Assembly (NCBI GenBank): GCA_035651155.1
Contig: DASRGG010000011.1
Coordinates: 91,005-155,004 of the forward strand
Direction of reading: 5' to 3'
DNA from: CF-39 sp035651155
GTDB taxonomy: Bacteria > Chloroflexota > Limnocylindria > P2-11E
Length of the DNA: 64,000 bases
This document shows, one piece after another, positions 17,183 to 26,137 of this stretch (position 1 is its first letter; every line of letters starts with the position of its first letter). A program made the position numbers and the translations under genes. The notes under the pieces were generated by a model that had not been told where the DNA came from, ran no database searches, and saw only the letters and a program-made list of their open reading frames with translations.

Positions 17183-18814
17183 CTAGTAGTCCATCCCACC
17201 ACCCGGGGGCATCGCGGGAGCCTTCTCCTTCTCGGGAAGGTCCGTGACGAGCGCCTCGGTGGTGAGGATCATCGACGCGATCGAGACCGCGTTCTCGACG
17301 GCCGAGCGAACGACCTTCGCCGGGTCGATGATGCCGGCCTTCGTCAGGTCGACGATCTCGTTCTTGATGACCTCGTAGCCCCAGGCGTTGGACTTCATCT
17401 CGTCCTGCTTGCGGCGGATCTGAGCGAGCATCACCGCGCCGTCCTGGCCGGCGTTCGCGCAGAGCTGGCGGAAGGGCTCCTCGAGCGCGCGGCGGAGGAT
17501 CATCACGCCGGTCTTCTCGTCGCCCTCGGCCTTGACGTTGTCGAGCGCCTTGACCGCGTTGAGCAGGGTGACCTCACCGCCCGGCACCATGCCCTCCTCG
17601 ACACCCGCACGGGCAGCGGAGAGCGCGTCCTCGACGCGGTGCTTCTTCTCCTTGAGCTCCACCTCGGTGGCCGCGCCGACCTTGACGACGGCGACGCCGC
17701 CGGCGAGCTTCGCGAGACGCTCCTGGAGCTTCTCCTTGTCGAAGTCGCTGGTGGTCTCCTCGATCTGCGCCTTGATCTGCTTGACCCGGGCCATGATCTT
17801 TTCCTGCGAGCCGTGGCCCTCGACGAACGTGGTCTCGTCCTTGTCGGACGTCACGCGCCGAGCGCGGCCGAGGTCCTGGACCGTGGTCGAGTCGAGCTTG
17901 CGGCCCGCCTCTTCGGTGATCACGTTGCCGCCGGTGAGGATCGCGATGTCCTCGAGCATGGCCTTGCGGCGGTCGCCGAAGCCCGGCGCCTTCACGCCGA
18001 GGATGTTCAGCGTGCCGCGGAGCTTGTTCACGACGAGCGTGGCGAGCGCCTCGCCGTCGATGTCCTCCGCGACGATGACGAGGTTCTTGCTCACCTGCAC
18101 GAGCTTCTCGAGCACCGGCAGGATGTCGGTGATCGCGGAGATCTTCTTGTCGGTGATGAGGATGTAGGGGTCCTCGATGACCGCTTCCATGCGGTCCGCG
18201 TTGGTGACGAAGTACGCCGAGATGTAGCCGCGGTCGATCTGCATGCCCTCGACGAACTCGGTCTCGAACTGCAGACCCTTCGACTCTTCGACGGTGATGA
18301 CGCCCTCGCGTCCGACCTTGTCCATGACGTCCGCGATCAGCTGCCCGATCTGCTCGTCGGCCGCGGAGATCGTCGCGATCTGCGCGATCTCCTCCTTGCC
18401 CTTCACTTCCTTCGCGTCGGCCTTGATCGCCTCGACGACGGCCTGGCCGCCCTTCTCGAGGCCGCGCTTCAGGAGCATCGGGTTCGCGCCCGCCGCGATG
18501 TTGCGCAGGCCCTCGTGGACGATCGCCTGGGCGAGGACCACCGAGGTGGTCGTGCCGTCACCAGCGATGTCGTTCGTCTTGGTCGCGGCCTCCTTGAGGA
18601 GCTGCGCGCCCATGTTCTCGAACGGGTCCTCGAGCTCGACCTCGCGCGCGACGGTGACGCCGTCGTGCGTGACGGTCGGCGCGCCGAACTTCTTGTCGAG
18701 CGCGACGTTGCGGCCCTTCGGGCCGAGCGTGGTCTTGACCGCGTTGGCCATGACGTCGACGCCCTGCTTCAGCTTCTTGCGGGCGTCGTCCGTGAAGACG
18801 AGCTGCTTCGGCAT
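17183..18814 (-). CDS. groEL: Chaperonin GroEL
   Basis: 543 residues, full length. ATP-binding block DIAGDGTTTSVVLAQAI, hinge and apical segments (ISAYFVTNADRMEAVIEDPYILITDKK) and the C-terminal PGGGMDY tail of the GGM type. It folds proteins in a double-ring complex with GroES. The ATG at 18814 is preceded by a GGAGAAAGG site and lies 8 bases after groES. Control is presumably through the CIRCE upstream of groES. Confidence 0.98.
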   Translation of the reverse strand: MPKQLVFTDDARKKLKQGVDVMANAVKTTLGPKGRNVALDKKFGAPTVTHDGVTVAREVELEDPFENMGAQLLKEAATKTNDIAGDGTTTSVVLAQAIVHEGLRNIAAGANPMLLKRGLEKGGQAVVEAIKADAKEVKGKEEIAQIATISAADEQIGQLIADVMDKVGREGVITVEESKGLQFETEFVEGMQIDRGYISAYFVTNADRMEAVIEDPYILITDKKISAITDILPVLEKLVQVSKNLVIVAEDIDGEALATLVVNKLRGTLNILGVKAPGFGDRRKAMLEDIAILTGGNVITEEAGRKLDSTTVQDLGRARRVTSDKDETTFVEGHGSQEKIMARVKQIKAQIEETTSDFDKEKLQERLAKLAGGVAVVKVGAATEVELKEKKHRVEDALSAARAGVEEGMVPGGEVTLLNAVKALDNVKAEGDEKTGVMILRRALEEPFRQLCANAGQDGAVMLAQIRRKQDEMKSNAWGYEVIKNEIVDLTKAGIIDPAKVVRSAVENAVSIASMILTTEALVTDLPEKEKAPAMPPGGGMDY

Positions 18815-18822
18815 CCTTTCTC

Positions 18823-19134
18823 CTACCCTTCGACGATCGCGAGCACGTCGTCCTGGTTGAGAACGAGCAGCTCCTCGCCGTCCATCTTGAATTCGGTCCC
18901 CGAGTACTTCTGGTACAGCACGCGGTCGCCGACCGCGAGGGTCATCTCGACCTTGTTGCCGTGCTTGTCGGTCCCGCCGGGACCGACCGCCAGGACCCTG
19001 CCTTCCTGCGGCTTTTCCTTCGCCGTGTCCGGAAGAACGATCCCGCTCTTGGTGACTTCCTCGCGTTCGAGGGCCTTCACCACGACGCGGGCGCCGAGCG
19101 GCTTGAGCTTCAGCTTTTCTGCGACAGCTGGCAC
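18823..19134 (-). CDS. groES: Co-chaperonin GroES
   Basis: 103 residues from the GTG at 19134, which has GAGGGGG six bases upstream. Family blocks: KLKPLGARVVVKALEREEVTKSGIVLPDTAKEKPQEGRVLAVGPG, the mobile loop and LLVLNQDDVLAIVEG. It caps GroEL. It is the first gene of a groES-groEL operon transcribed leftward. Confidence 0.97.
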   Translation of the reverse strand: MPAVAEKLKLKPLGARVVVKALEREEVTKSGIVLPDTAKEKPQEGRVLAVGPGGTDKHGNKVEMTLAVGDRVLYQKYSGTEFKMDGEELLVLNQDDVLAIVEG

Positions 19135-19189
19135 CTGTTTCCCCCTCTTTCTCGCCCATGCCGATAGATGGCCGGGGCCGAAACTTGGA

Positions 19190-19216
19190 TTAGCACTCGC
19201 CCTGTGAGACTGCCAA
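19190..19216 (-). promoter_or_regulatory. CIRCE element (HrcA operator)
   Basis: TTAGCACTC-N9-GACTGCCAA on the plus strand against the consensus TTAGCACTC-N9-GAGTGCTAA: left arm perfect, right arm 7 of 9. It sits just downstream of the groES -10 element, where bound HrcA would block the start of transcription. Confidence 0.88.
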
Positions 19217-19217
19217 C

Positions 19218-19247
19218 ACTCTAGGACAGGCGGAAAAACGCTGTCAA
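19218..19247 (-). promoter_or_regulatory. groESL promoter
   Basis: On the minus strand, perfect -35 TTGACA (19247-19242), 18-base spacer, -10 TAGAGT (19223-19218). The -35 box overlaps the last codons and the stop of the upstream diguanylate cyclase gene (stop at 19244). Confidence 0.8.
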
Positions 19248-21322
19248 GAAGCCCCCGGCGCGCTGCCGGCGATGGGCGCGGGAGCCTCGACCAGGACGCG
19301 GTCCTTCCCGGCACGTTTTGCGGCGTACAGCATCGCATCGGCGACCTCGAGGACCTGCTCGGCCGTCCGTCCGGGCCGCCACGCGGCCACACCGGCGCTC
19401 ACGGTGATCGCGGTCTGCGGCTCGGCGCGACCCTGCGCCTCGACGGCATCGCGCACGCGCTCGGCCGCGATCCTCGCCTCGTTCAGGTCGCCGTGCGGGA
19501 CGAGGACCAGGAACTCGTCGCCGCCGGTCCGGAACGACACGTCGGAGGTGCGCAGCGTGCGCTTCAGCGTGTTCGCGAATCCGCGGAGCGCGAGGTCGCC
19601 CATCTCGTGTCCGAAGGTGTCGTTCACCTGCTTCAGACCGTCCACGTCGAGCGCGACGACCGCGTACGGACGGCCGTGGCGCGTCGCGAGCGACTGCACC
19701 ACCCGTAGCTGCTCCTGCAGGAAGTGCCGGTTGAAGAGACCGGTGAGGCCATCGGTCACCGCCTGCCGCTGCGCGGTCTCGAGCACGCGCCGGTTGGCGA
19801 GCGCGAGCGCGACCCGGTCCGCGGCCGCACGGATGAAGGTGTCCTCCACCACCGACCCCACGGTGGGCTGCAGGAAGAGGGCGCCCATCGGCTCGCCGCC
19901 GGCCATGAGCGGGGCGCACACGTATCCCTGGCTTCCCTCCGCGAACGGCATGTGCGGGCACACGACCGGATCGCTCGCCGACGCCACCTGGAACACGCGA
20001 CCGCTGCGGATCGCCGGGCAGCTCGTGGGGCCGCTCACGACGGGGTGCGCGGTCGCGGCACCCGCGGTGCCGGCGGGCTCCAGGAGCGCGAGCGACGGAT
20101 CGACGAAGAGCGTCGTGGCCGCGAGGAGTCGGAAGCCCTGCGCCACCGACCGTGCCGCGACCTGCGCGGTCGAGGCCTCGTCGCCGGCGAGCGACAGCGC
20201 CTCGACGAGCTGATTCATCCCCTCGAGCACCTTCATGCGGCCGGCCAGGGTCTCGCGCTCACGGCGCACCTCCTCGAGCGCGAGGTACGACGCGATCGCG
20301 GGCGCCGCGGATTCGGCGAGCACCTCGCCGAGACGCACTTCGCGTCCGGTCCAGTCGCGCGGCGCGGCGGTCGACAGGACGAGCTGGCCGATGAGCTCGC
20401 CACGGTGGATGAGCGGGACGAAGAGTCCCGCGCCGACGTGGTACTGGCCGCGCAGGAGAGGGTTCACCATCGTCTCGGTCGCGATGTCCTTGACGATCAC
20501 GGACCGGCGCGTGCGCATCGCGCGCTGGCGCGGCGAGTCGCGCCTGCGGCGGTCGGCGACGAATGGCTCGATCGTCCCGTCGACCCCGATCGTGTACCCG
20601 GTCTGGTCGGCTTCCGGGCCGCTGAAGAAGAACACCCGGTCGATGCCGAGCGCGCTCCGCGCGGACTCGTGCACGGCGCGCAGCAGCTCGCCGAGGTCGC
20701 GGGCGCGTGCGATCGCGAGCGCGGTCGAGCGCGAGATCTCCAGCTCCTCGTTCTGAAGGCCCAGCTCGTTGGATCGCTGACGGAGCGCGGCGCGGGTCTC
20801 CTGCATGGTCCGCGTGATGAGCGTGGTCATCGCGACGAGCGCGACGAAGGCGGAGAGGCTGATGGCGCCAAGCCCCCAGAGGCTGGTGTTCCCCCGCGAG
20901 AGAAGCCCGTCGCTGATGAGGATGGTCACGTAGAGGACGAGACCGATGGCGCCGACGACGATCGTGCTCGAGATGCGCATCGCGAACGTCGTCGCGAGCG
21001 TCGGGAAGAGGAAGAAGACGAAGTACGGCGACGCCGCGCCCCCCGTGAGCACGAGCAGCACCGCGCCGATGACCTGCGTGATGCTCGTCCCGATCGTGAA
21101 GCGCAGGCGCCCGAAGATCGCCTTGGGGATCGCGTGGAACCAGAGGATGGCGAAGACGCCGAGCAGCGCCGCGCTGAAGAGCAGCCCGACGCGCGCGATG
21201 GGGCCGGTCGTCGGCAGCGCCGCGGATCCGACGAGGAGGCCCGCGATGCCCCAGGTCGCCACCTCGGACGCGAGCCGGATGCGGCGCTCGTAGCCGCTCT
21301 CGACGTGCTCCCGCGTCGACAC
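19244..21322 (-). CDS. Membrane GAF-GAF-GGDEF diguanylate cyclase
   Basis: 692 residues: about six membrane helices (about 20-185), a short coiled coil (RAALRQRSNELGLQNEELEI), two GAF-like sensor regions (about 200-350 and 380-520) and a C-terminal GGDEF domain with an intact RTGGDEFLVL active site and ALDVDGLKQVNDTFGHEMGD metal block. It should make cyclic di-GMP in response to a bound ligand or redox/gas signal. An RxxD inhibitory site before GGDEF is not obvious. It ends inside the groESL promoter region. Confidence 0.9.
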   Translation of the reverse strand: MSTREHVESGYERRIRLASEVATWGIAGLLVGSAALPTTGPIARVGLLFSAALLGVFAILWFHAIPKAIFGRLRFTIGTSITQVIGAVLLVLTGGAASPYFVFFLFPTLATTFAMRISSTIVVGAIGLVLYVTILISDGLLSRGNTSLWGLGAISLSAFVALVAMTTLITRTMQETRAALRQRSNELGLQNEELEISRSTALAIARARDLGELLRAVHESARSALGIDRVFFFSGPEADQTGYTIGVDGTIEPFVADRRRRDSPRQRAMRTRRSVIVKDIATETMVNPLLRGQYHVGAGLFVPLIHRGELIGQLVLSTAAPRDWTGREVRLGEVLAESAAPAIASYLALEEVRRERETLAGRMKVLEGMNQLVEALSLAGDEASTAQVAARSVAQGFRLLAATTLFVDPSLALLEPAGTAGAATAHPVVSGPTSCPAIRSGRVFQVASASDPVVCPHMPFAEGSQGYVCAPLMAGGEPMGALFLQPTVGSVVEDTFIRAAADRVALALANRRVLETAQRQAVTDGLTGLFNRHFLQEQLRVVQSLATRHGRPYAVVALDVDGLKQVNDTFGHEMGDLALRGFANTLKRTLRTSDVSFRTGGDEFLVLVPHGDLNEARIAAERVRDAVEAQGRAEPQTAITVSAGVAAWRPGRTAEQVLEVADAMLYAAKRAGKDRVLVEAPAPIAGSAPGAS

Positions 21323-21370
21323 TCGGGCAATGGTGCGATAACTCGGTTAGCCTGTCGCGGTCGAGCGGAG

Positions 21371-22504
21371 GTGAACTTTCTGAAGATCGCGAAGCTCGCC
21401 ACCCACGTGCTCGAGGGCAAGGCGGAGCGCGCCATCCAGTTCGGCGCGGGGTCCTACGGCACGTTCACCGCGACGCTCGTCGAGATCACGACCGACGACG
21501 GGATCACCGGCGTCGGCGAGTGCATCGCGCGGCGCGCGCCGCGCGTCGTCGACACGGTCGTGCGCGATCTGCTCTGGCCGGTCATCGAAGGACGCGATCC
21601 GCGCGACGTCGCCGGGCTCTGGGACGGCATGTTCGCGCGCCTCCGGCCCTGGGGGCACGACCGCGGCTTCGTGCACGAAGGCATCTCGGGCGTCGACCAG
21701 GCGCTCTGGGACATCCTCGCGCAAGCCGAGGGCGTGCCGCTCTACAAGGCGCTGCGGGGCGCGGGCCGCGACCGCGTCCCGGTCTACGGATCCAAGGTCT
21801 ACACGGCCGATCTCCCCGCGATGGCGAGGGAGGCCGAGGCCGCGGTGAAGCGCGGGCACAAGGCCCTCAAGGTGCAGCTCGGACGCTCGGCGGAGCTCGG
21901 CGGTCCCAATGCCGACGTCGAGGTCTGCCGCGTCATCCGTGAAGCGATCGGACCGGACATCGAGATGGGCGCCGACGTGAACAGCGCGTACGACGCGGGG
22001 ACGGCCATCCGCGTCTGCGAGCGCATCGCGAAGTACGACCTGTGGTTCCTCGAAGAGCCGGTCTTCCCCGACGACCTCGACGGCTACGAGCGCATCCGGC
22101 GCGTGTCGAGCGTGCCGCTCGCGTGCGGCGAATCGGAATTCGGGACGTTCGGATTCCGCGAGCTGTTCCGCCGCGGATTGATCGACATCGCGCAGCCGGA
22201 CGTCGCGCGCGTGGGCGGCTTCACCGCGGCGCTGCGCGTCGGCGCGCTCGTGCAGGCGCACAACCTGCGCTACGCGCCGCACACCGGCTTCTCGTGCGGC
22301 GTCGCGCAGGTCGCGTCGCTGCACCTCTCCGCGGCGGTGCCGAACCTCTCGCGCTGCGAATGGATGTGGATCGACAATCCGCTCGCGGAGATCTTCGAGG
22401 AGCCGCTGCCACAGCCGAAGGACGGCGCGATCGCGATGCCGACGAAGCCGGGCCTGGGACTGCGGCTCGACCGCAAGAAGCTGGAGCGCTTCCGCATCGA
22501 CTGA
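21371..22504 (+). CDS. Mandelate racemase / muconate lactonizing enzyme family protein
   Basis: About 375-377 residues of the enolase superfamily. The capping domain starts LKIAKLATHVLEGKAE. Barrel blocks: GHKALKVQLG (catalytic Lys strand), IEMGADVNSAYD, WFLEEPVFPDD and ACGESEFGTFG (three metal ligands D-E-E), DIAQPDVARVGG, and APHTGFSCG with the catalytic His, an acid-sugar-dehydratase/MR subgroup pattern. The GTG at 21371 lies inside a perfect ribosome site GGAGGTGA (21367-21374), so the real start may be the in-frame CTG at 21380, five bases beyond it. It probably dehydrates or racemises an alpha-hydroxy acid. Confidence 0.88.
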   Translation: MNFLKIAKLATHVLEGKAERAIQFGAGSYGTFTATLVEITTDDGITGVGECIARRAPRVVDTVVRDLLWPVIEGRDPRDVAGLWDGMFARLRPWGHDRGFVHEGISGVDQALWDILAQAEGVPLYKALRGAGRDRVPVYGSKVYTADLPAMAREAEAAVKRGHKALKVQLGRSAELGGPNADVEVCRVIREAIGPDIEMGADVNSAYDAGTAIRVCERIAKYDLWFLEEPVFPDDLDGYERIRRVSSVPLACGESEFGTFGFRELFRRGLIDIAQPDVARVGGFTAALRVGALVQAHNLRYAPHTGFSCGVAQVASLHLSAAVPNLSRCEWMWIDNPLAEIFEEPLPQPKDGAIAMPTKPGLGLRLDRKKLERFRID

Positions 22505-22589
22505 CGCGGCCGTGGAGGACGCTCGCGCGTCGCGTCGCGTACTCCGCCCGGCCGTGGCTCGAGGTATCGGAGCCAGCGGATGTTCGCTC

Positions 22590-23696
22590 TCAGGACGAGC
22601 GAGTGCGCGATGGACCGACCCCGGCACGGCGATACGCGAGCTGGTCCAGCCACGCGCGCGACCGGCCGGTGATGACGACCGGAACGCGCCGCAGCTCCGA
22701 CGCGCGCGCGATACCGCAGAGGAAGACGGCGGTGCGCAGCTCGAGCTCGAAGGCGGCGAGCCATTCCATGCACGCCGACTCGCCCTTGAGCGCCGCCTGC
22801 AACAGCGGCCGGCCGACGCCGACCGCGGTCGCGCCGAGCGCGAGCGCCTTCGCCGCGTCGAGTCCGCTGCGCACGCCACCGGTCGCGATGACCGGCAGCC
22901 GCACCGCCGACGCGCCGACCACCGCGACCGCGGTGGGGAGGCCCCAGTCACGGAAGCGCTCGCCCAGGCTCATGCGCAGCACGTCGCCCGCGGACGCGGC
23001 GCGGAGCGCTTCGATCGCCGCGAACGACGTGCCGCCGACGCCGCCGACGTCGATGGCGGAGACGCCGAGGCGGCGCAGGCGCAGCGCGACAGCGCGCGAG
23101 ATCCCCGCGCCCGTCTCCTTCGCGATCACCGGCACCGGCGATGCCTTCGTGAGCGCGCGCACCGCCGCCTCCGAGCCCCGCGCGCGCGTCTGCCCCTCGG
23201 GCTGCACCGATTCCTCGAGGTAGTTGAGGTGGAGCGCCAGGGCGTCGGCGCGCACCATCTTCACGATGTGGCGAACGTCGTCCGCCGCGAGCGCGGGCTC
23301 GCGCTCCTGCTTCACGAGCTGCGAGATGCCGACGTTCGCGATCACGAACGCGTGCGGCGCCGCGTCACGGACGACCGAGTACGTCGGGATGAGCGACGGG
23401 TCACGGAGCGCGGCGCGCTGGCTGCCCACACCGATCGCGATGCCGGCCTTCTCCGCGACGCGCGCGAGCAGCTCGTTCACCGCGATCGCGCGGCCGTGCC
23501 CGCCCGTCATGCCGGAGATGACGAGCGGCAGGCGCAGCGTGTGGCCGAGGAGCGTCGTCGTCAGGTCGATCGAAGCCGCGTCGACCGTTGGGAGCGCGTC
23601 GTGCACGAAGTGCACGTCCTCCCATCCGGGAGAGGCGCGCGTCTCGACGTCACCTTCGGCCGCGAGCTGCAGATGCTCGCCCTTCCGCCGCGCGAT
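22590..23696 (-). CDS. fni: Type 2 isopentenyl-diphosphate delta-isomerase
   Basis: About 368 residues; start uncertain. FMN-dependent IDI-2 signatures: ARRKGEHLQLA at the N-terminus, PLVISGMTGGHG, GIAIGVGSQRAALRDPSL, FVIANVGISQL, LHLNYLEESVQPEG, VPVIAKETGAGIS, AIDVGGVGGTSFAAIE, ATGGVRSGLDAAKALALGA. It interconverts IPP and DMAPP. There is no in-frame ATG, GTG or TTG before the conserved RKxxHL motif; the coordinate given is an ATC directly after an AGAGGAG site, and the first canonical codon (GTG near 23615) would delete essential residues. It follows the two CoA-transferase genes at 17 bases or less, so it lies in the ubiD operon. Confidence 0.85.
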   Translation of the reverse strand: MARRKGEHLQLAAEGDVETRASPGWEDVHFVHDALPTVDAASIDLTTTLLGHTLRLPLVISGMTGGHGRAIAVNELLARVAEKAGIAIGVGSQRAALRDPSLIPTYSVVRDAAPHAFVIANVGISQLVKQEREPALAADDVRHIVKMVRADALALHLNYLEESVQPEGQTRARGSEAAVRALTKASPVPVIAKETGAGISRAVALRLRRLGVSAIDVGGVGGTSFAAIEALRAASAGDVLRMSLGERFRDWGLPTAVAVVGASAVRLPVIATGGVRSGLDAAKALALGATAVGVGRPLLQAALKGESACMEWLAAFELELRTAVFLCGIARASELRRVPVVITGRSRAWLDQLAYRRAGVGPSRTRSS

Positions 23697-23713
23697 CTCC
23701 TCTGCGCCGCCAG

Positions 23714-24928
23714 CTACCGGAACACCCCCGCAGCCTCCAGCGCGGCGTATTCGGCCGCGTCGAGACCGACGATGCCACGGAACACCTCTTCGGTGTGCTC
23801 GCCCAGGAGCGGCCCGGGCCGCGCCGGGCCCTGCTCGGCGTCCGAGAGCAGGAACGGCGGGGCCATGAGCCGCATTTCCCCGATCACCGGGTGCGCGGCC
23901 TTCCGCCAGGCCTTGCGCTCGGCGAGCTGCGCGTCGCGGAAGAGCTCGCTCACCGACTCGACCGGCGCGGCGCGCAGGCCGTGCGACCGAAGGCGCGCGA
24001 CGGCGCGCTCCCGCGGCTGCCGGCGCGACCATTCGGCGATCCGCTCGTCGATCCACGCCTCGCGCTCGCGGCGGCCTGCCGCGGCGCCGAGCGAGGTCTC
24101 GCGCGCCCACTCCGGATCGCCGAGCGCCGTGACCAGACGCCTCCACTCCGCGTCGTCCCAGACCGAGAGCGCGATCCAGCTGTCCGGATCGCTCGTCGGA
24201 TACACGCCGTGCGGGACCGCGACGCGGTCCCGGTTGGCGGCGCGCGTCGGGATCGTGCCGTTGGCGTCGTGCTCGAGCAGCGCCGGCGCGACGAACTGCA
24301 GGCCCGCCTCGTACTGCGACAGGTCGATGACGCAGCCCTCGCCGGTGCGCGCCCGCCGATCGAGAGCGGCGAGGATCGCGATGACGCCGTAGCCCACCGC
24401 GATGTAGTCGATGTACGGGCCGTACAGGATCACCGGCGTGCGGGCTGGATCGCCGAGGAGCTGCGTGAAGCCGGCGAGCGCGGTGAGCTGGCTGCCGTAT
24501 CCCGGATGCCGCGCGTGCGGACCGCTCTGGCCCTGGTTGCAGCTCGAGAGGACGACGAGGTCGACCTTGGCCGCGCGCATCGCGTCGACGCCGAGGCCCC
24601 GTCGCGCGAGCGTCCCCGCGGGGAAGGACTCGATGACGACGTCGGCGGTCGAGATGAGCCTGAGGGCGAGCGGGACCGCGGCCGGCTGCTTCAGGTCGAG
24701 CGCGACCCCGCGTTTGCCCGCGTTGTAGAAGGAGAACATCGCCGCGCGGTCCGGTCCGGGCTGGTTGTCCTTGAACGGAGGGTAGGTCGAGCGGAACGGG
24801 TCGAGCGCGGTCGACGACTCGAGGTGGATGACGTCGGCCCCGTGTGCGGCGAGGTAGGTGCCGACGAGCGGCCCCGCCGCGGCCCAGCCGAGCTCGACGA
24901 CGCGAATGCCTTCCAGCGGCGCGGTCAT
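23714..24928 (-). CDS. Class III (CaiB/BaiF) CoA-transferase, catalytic subunit
   Basis: 404 residues. N-terminal GIRVVELGWAAAGPLVGTYLAAHGADVI, then FNAGKRGV-like FYNAGKRGVALDLK, and the catalytic Asp in YGPYIDYIAVGYG (Asp174 by count). Class III enzymes transfer CoA from a donor such as succinyl-CoA to a carboxylic acid. It overlaps the upstream CoA-transferase paralogue by ATGA and both follow a UbiD gene, as in phthalate- and benzylsuccinate-type two-subunit CoA-transferases. The acceptor is inferred to be an aromatic or related acid. Confidence 0.88.
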   Translation of the reverse strand: MTAPLEGIRVVELGWAAAGPLVGTYLAAHGADVIHLESSTALDPFRSTYPPFKDNQPGPDRAAMFSFYNAGKRGVALDLKQPAAVPLALRLISTADVVIESFPAGTLARRGLGVDAMRAAKVDLVVLSSCNQGQSGPHARHPGYGSQLTALAGFTQLLGDPARTPVILYGPYIDYIAVGYGVIAILAALDRRARTGEGCVIDLSQYEAGLQFVAPALLEHDANGTIPTRAANRDRVAVPHGVYPTSDPDSWIALSVWDDAEWRRLVTALGDPEWARETSLGAAAGRREREAWIDERIAEWSRRQPRERAVARLRSHGLRAAPVESVSELFRDAQLAERKAWRKAAHPVIGEMRLMAPPFLLSDAEQGPARPGPLLGEHTEEVFRGIVGLDAAEYAALEAAGVFR

Positions 24929-26127
24929 GCGGTCACGCGTCCGAGCACCTCGTGCTGGTGCTCGCCGAGGCGCGGCGGCGCGCGGCGGACGGAGGGCCGC
25001 TCGCCGTCGAATAGCGCGAAGCCGCCGGGGAACGTGAGCCGTTCGCCGTCGATCGCGACGTCCTGCCAGAACGCGCGAGAGCCGAGCTGCGCGTCGGCGT
25101 AGATGTCGGCCGCGGTCGCGACCGGATAGCCGAGCATGTCGCGCGCGAGGACGCCGTCGAAGAACTCGCGCTTCGTGAGGGTCGCGAGGAAGGCGGCGAC
25201 CTCCGCCTCGAGCGCGTCGACGTCCGCCTGCGAGAGCGTCCGGTTGTCGAAGGTGTCCCAATCGATGGCGGCCAACCGCGGCGCGGAGACGCCCCGCTCG
25301 GCCATCCACGACACGAGCATCCGTCCGGTGTGGCGTCCGATCGGTCCGCCCTGGATCGCGAACGACACGTGTCCGTCCGCGCAGGGCCAGATGTTGCGGA
25401 AGCGCGCCCCGACGATGCTGCGGCCGAGGAGGTTCGGGCCGAGGCGCGTGTGATCCTCGCCCGCGACGTCCGCGAACACCGCGGCCGGCGCATGCACGGT
25501 CACCATGCTCTGCTGTCCGGACACGTCGACGTGCTGGCCGCGCCCGGTCCGGCGTCGCGCGAAGACCGCGAGCAGCGCGCCCGCCGCCGCGTACATCCCC
25601 GTCCAGAACGGCGATTGCGGGAGGCTCGTGCGCACCGGCGCGCCGCCGGGCTCGCCCGCGAGCCACAGGCAGCCGCTCGACGCGGTGACCTCGAGGTCCG
25701 ACGCGGGCACGTCGGCGAGAGGACCGGAGGCGCCGTACGGCGTGATCGTGACGACGACGAGGCGTGGATCGGCGCGCGCGGGATCGACGACGATCGCCGG
25801 CTGGAGCACGACGTCCGCGCCGCGCACGAGCGCGTCGCGCGTCGCGGCGTCGCCGGGCGCGAGGACGACGCTCCGCTTGTTCGCGTTCAGCGCGATCCAC
25901 AGAAGACCGCGGTCGCGGTCCGCGCGATCGCCCACGTACGGCGGCACGCGCCGGACCGGATCGCCCTCCGGGGGCTCGGCCTTCACGACGTCGGCGCCGA
26001 GGTCGGCGAGGGTCCGACCGCAGTGCGCCACCGCGGCCGCGCCCCACACGTCGTTCCCGACGAGCTCGACGACGCGAAGGTCCGGGGGGAGGGGCCCCCG
26101 TTCGGCGAGCGAAGCGAGCGTAGGCAC
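24925..26127 (-). CDS. Class III CoA-transferase paralogue lacking the catalytic Asp
   Basis: 400 residues, same fold as its neighbour: DLRVVELVGNDVWGAAAVAHCGRTLADLGADVVKAEPPEGDP, LNANKRSVVL, DVSGQQSMVTVHA. At the position of the catalytic Asp it reads SLPQSPFWTGMYAAAG, with no Asp. It is therefore probably a structural or non-catalytic subunit of a heteromeric transferase with the next gene, like known two-subunit systems. It starts about 10 bases after ubiD and overlaps the next gene by 4 bases. Confidence 0.85.
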   Translation of the reverse strand: MPTLASLAERGPLPPDLRVVELVGNDVWGAAAVAHCGRTLADLGADVVKAEPPEGDPVRRVPPYVGDRADRDRGLLWIALNANKRSVVLAPGDAATRDALVRGADVVLQPAIVVDPARADPRLVVVTITPYGASGPLADVPASDLEVTASSGCLWLAGEPGGAPVRTSLPQSPFWTGMYAAAGALLAVFARRRTGRGQHVDVSGQQSMVTVHAPAAVFADVAGEDHTRLGPNLLGRSIVGARFRNIWPCADGHVSFAIQGGPIGRHTGRMLVSWMAERGVSAPRLAAIDWDTFDNRTLSQADVDALEAEVAAFLATLTKREFFDGVLARDMLGYPVATAADIYADAQLGSRAFWQDVAIDGERLTFPGGFALFDGERPSVRRAPPRLGEHQHEVLGRVTA

Positions 26128-26137
26128 GGCGGCGCTC

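Noticed and set aside
21329..21343. AATGGTGCGATAACT before the enolase-superfamily gene as an operator copy
   Set aside because: The left half matches but the right half does not form the palindrome.
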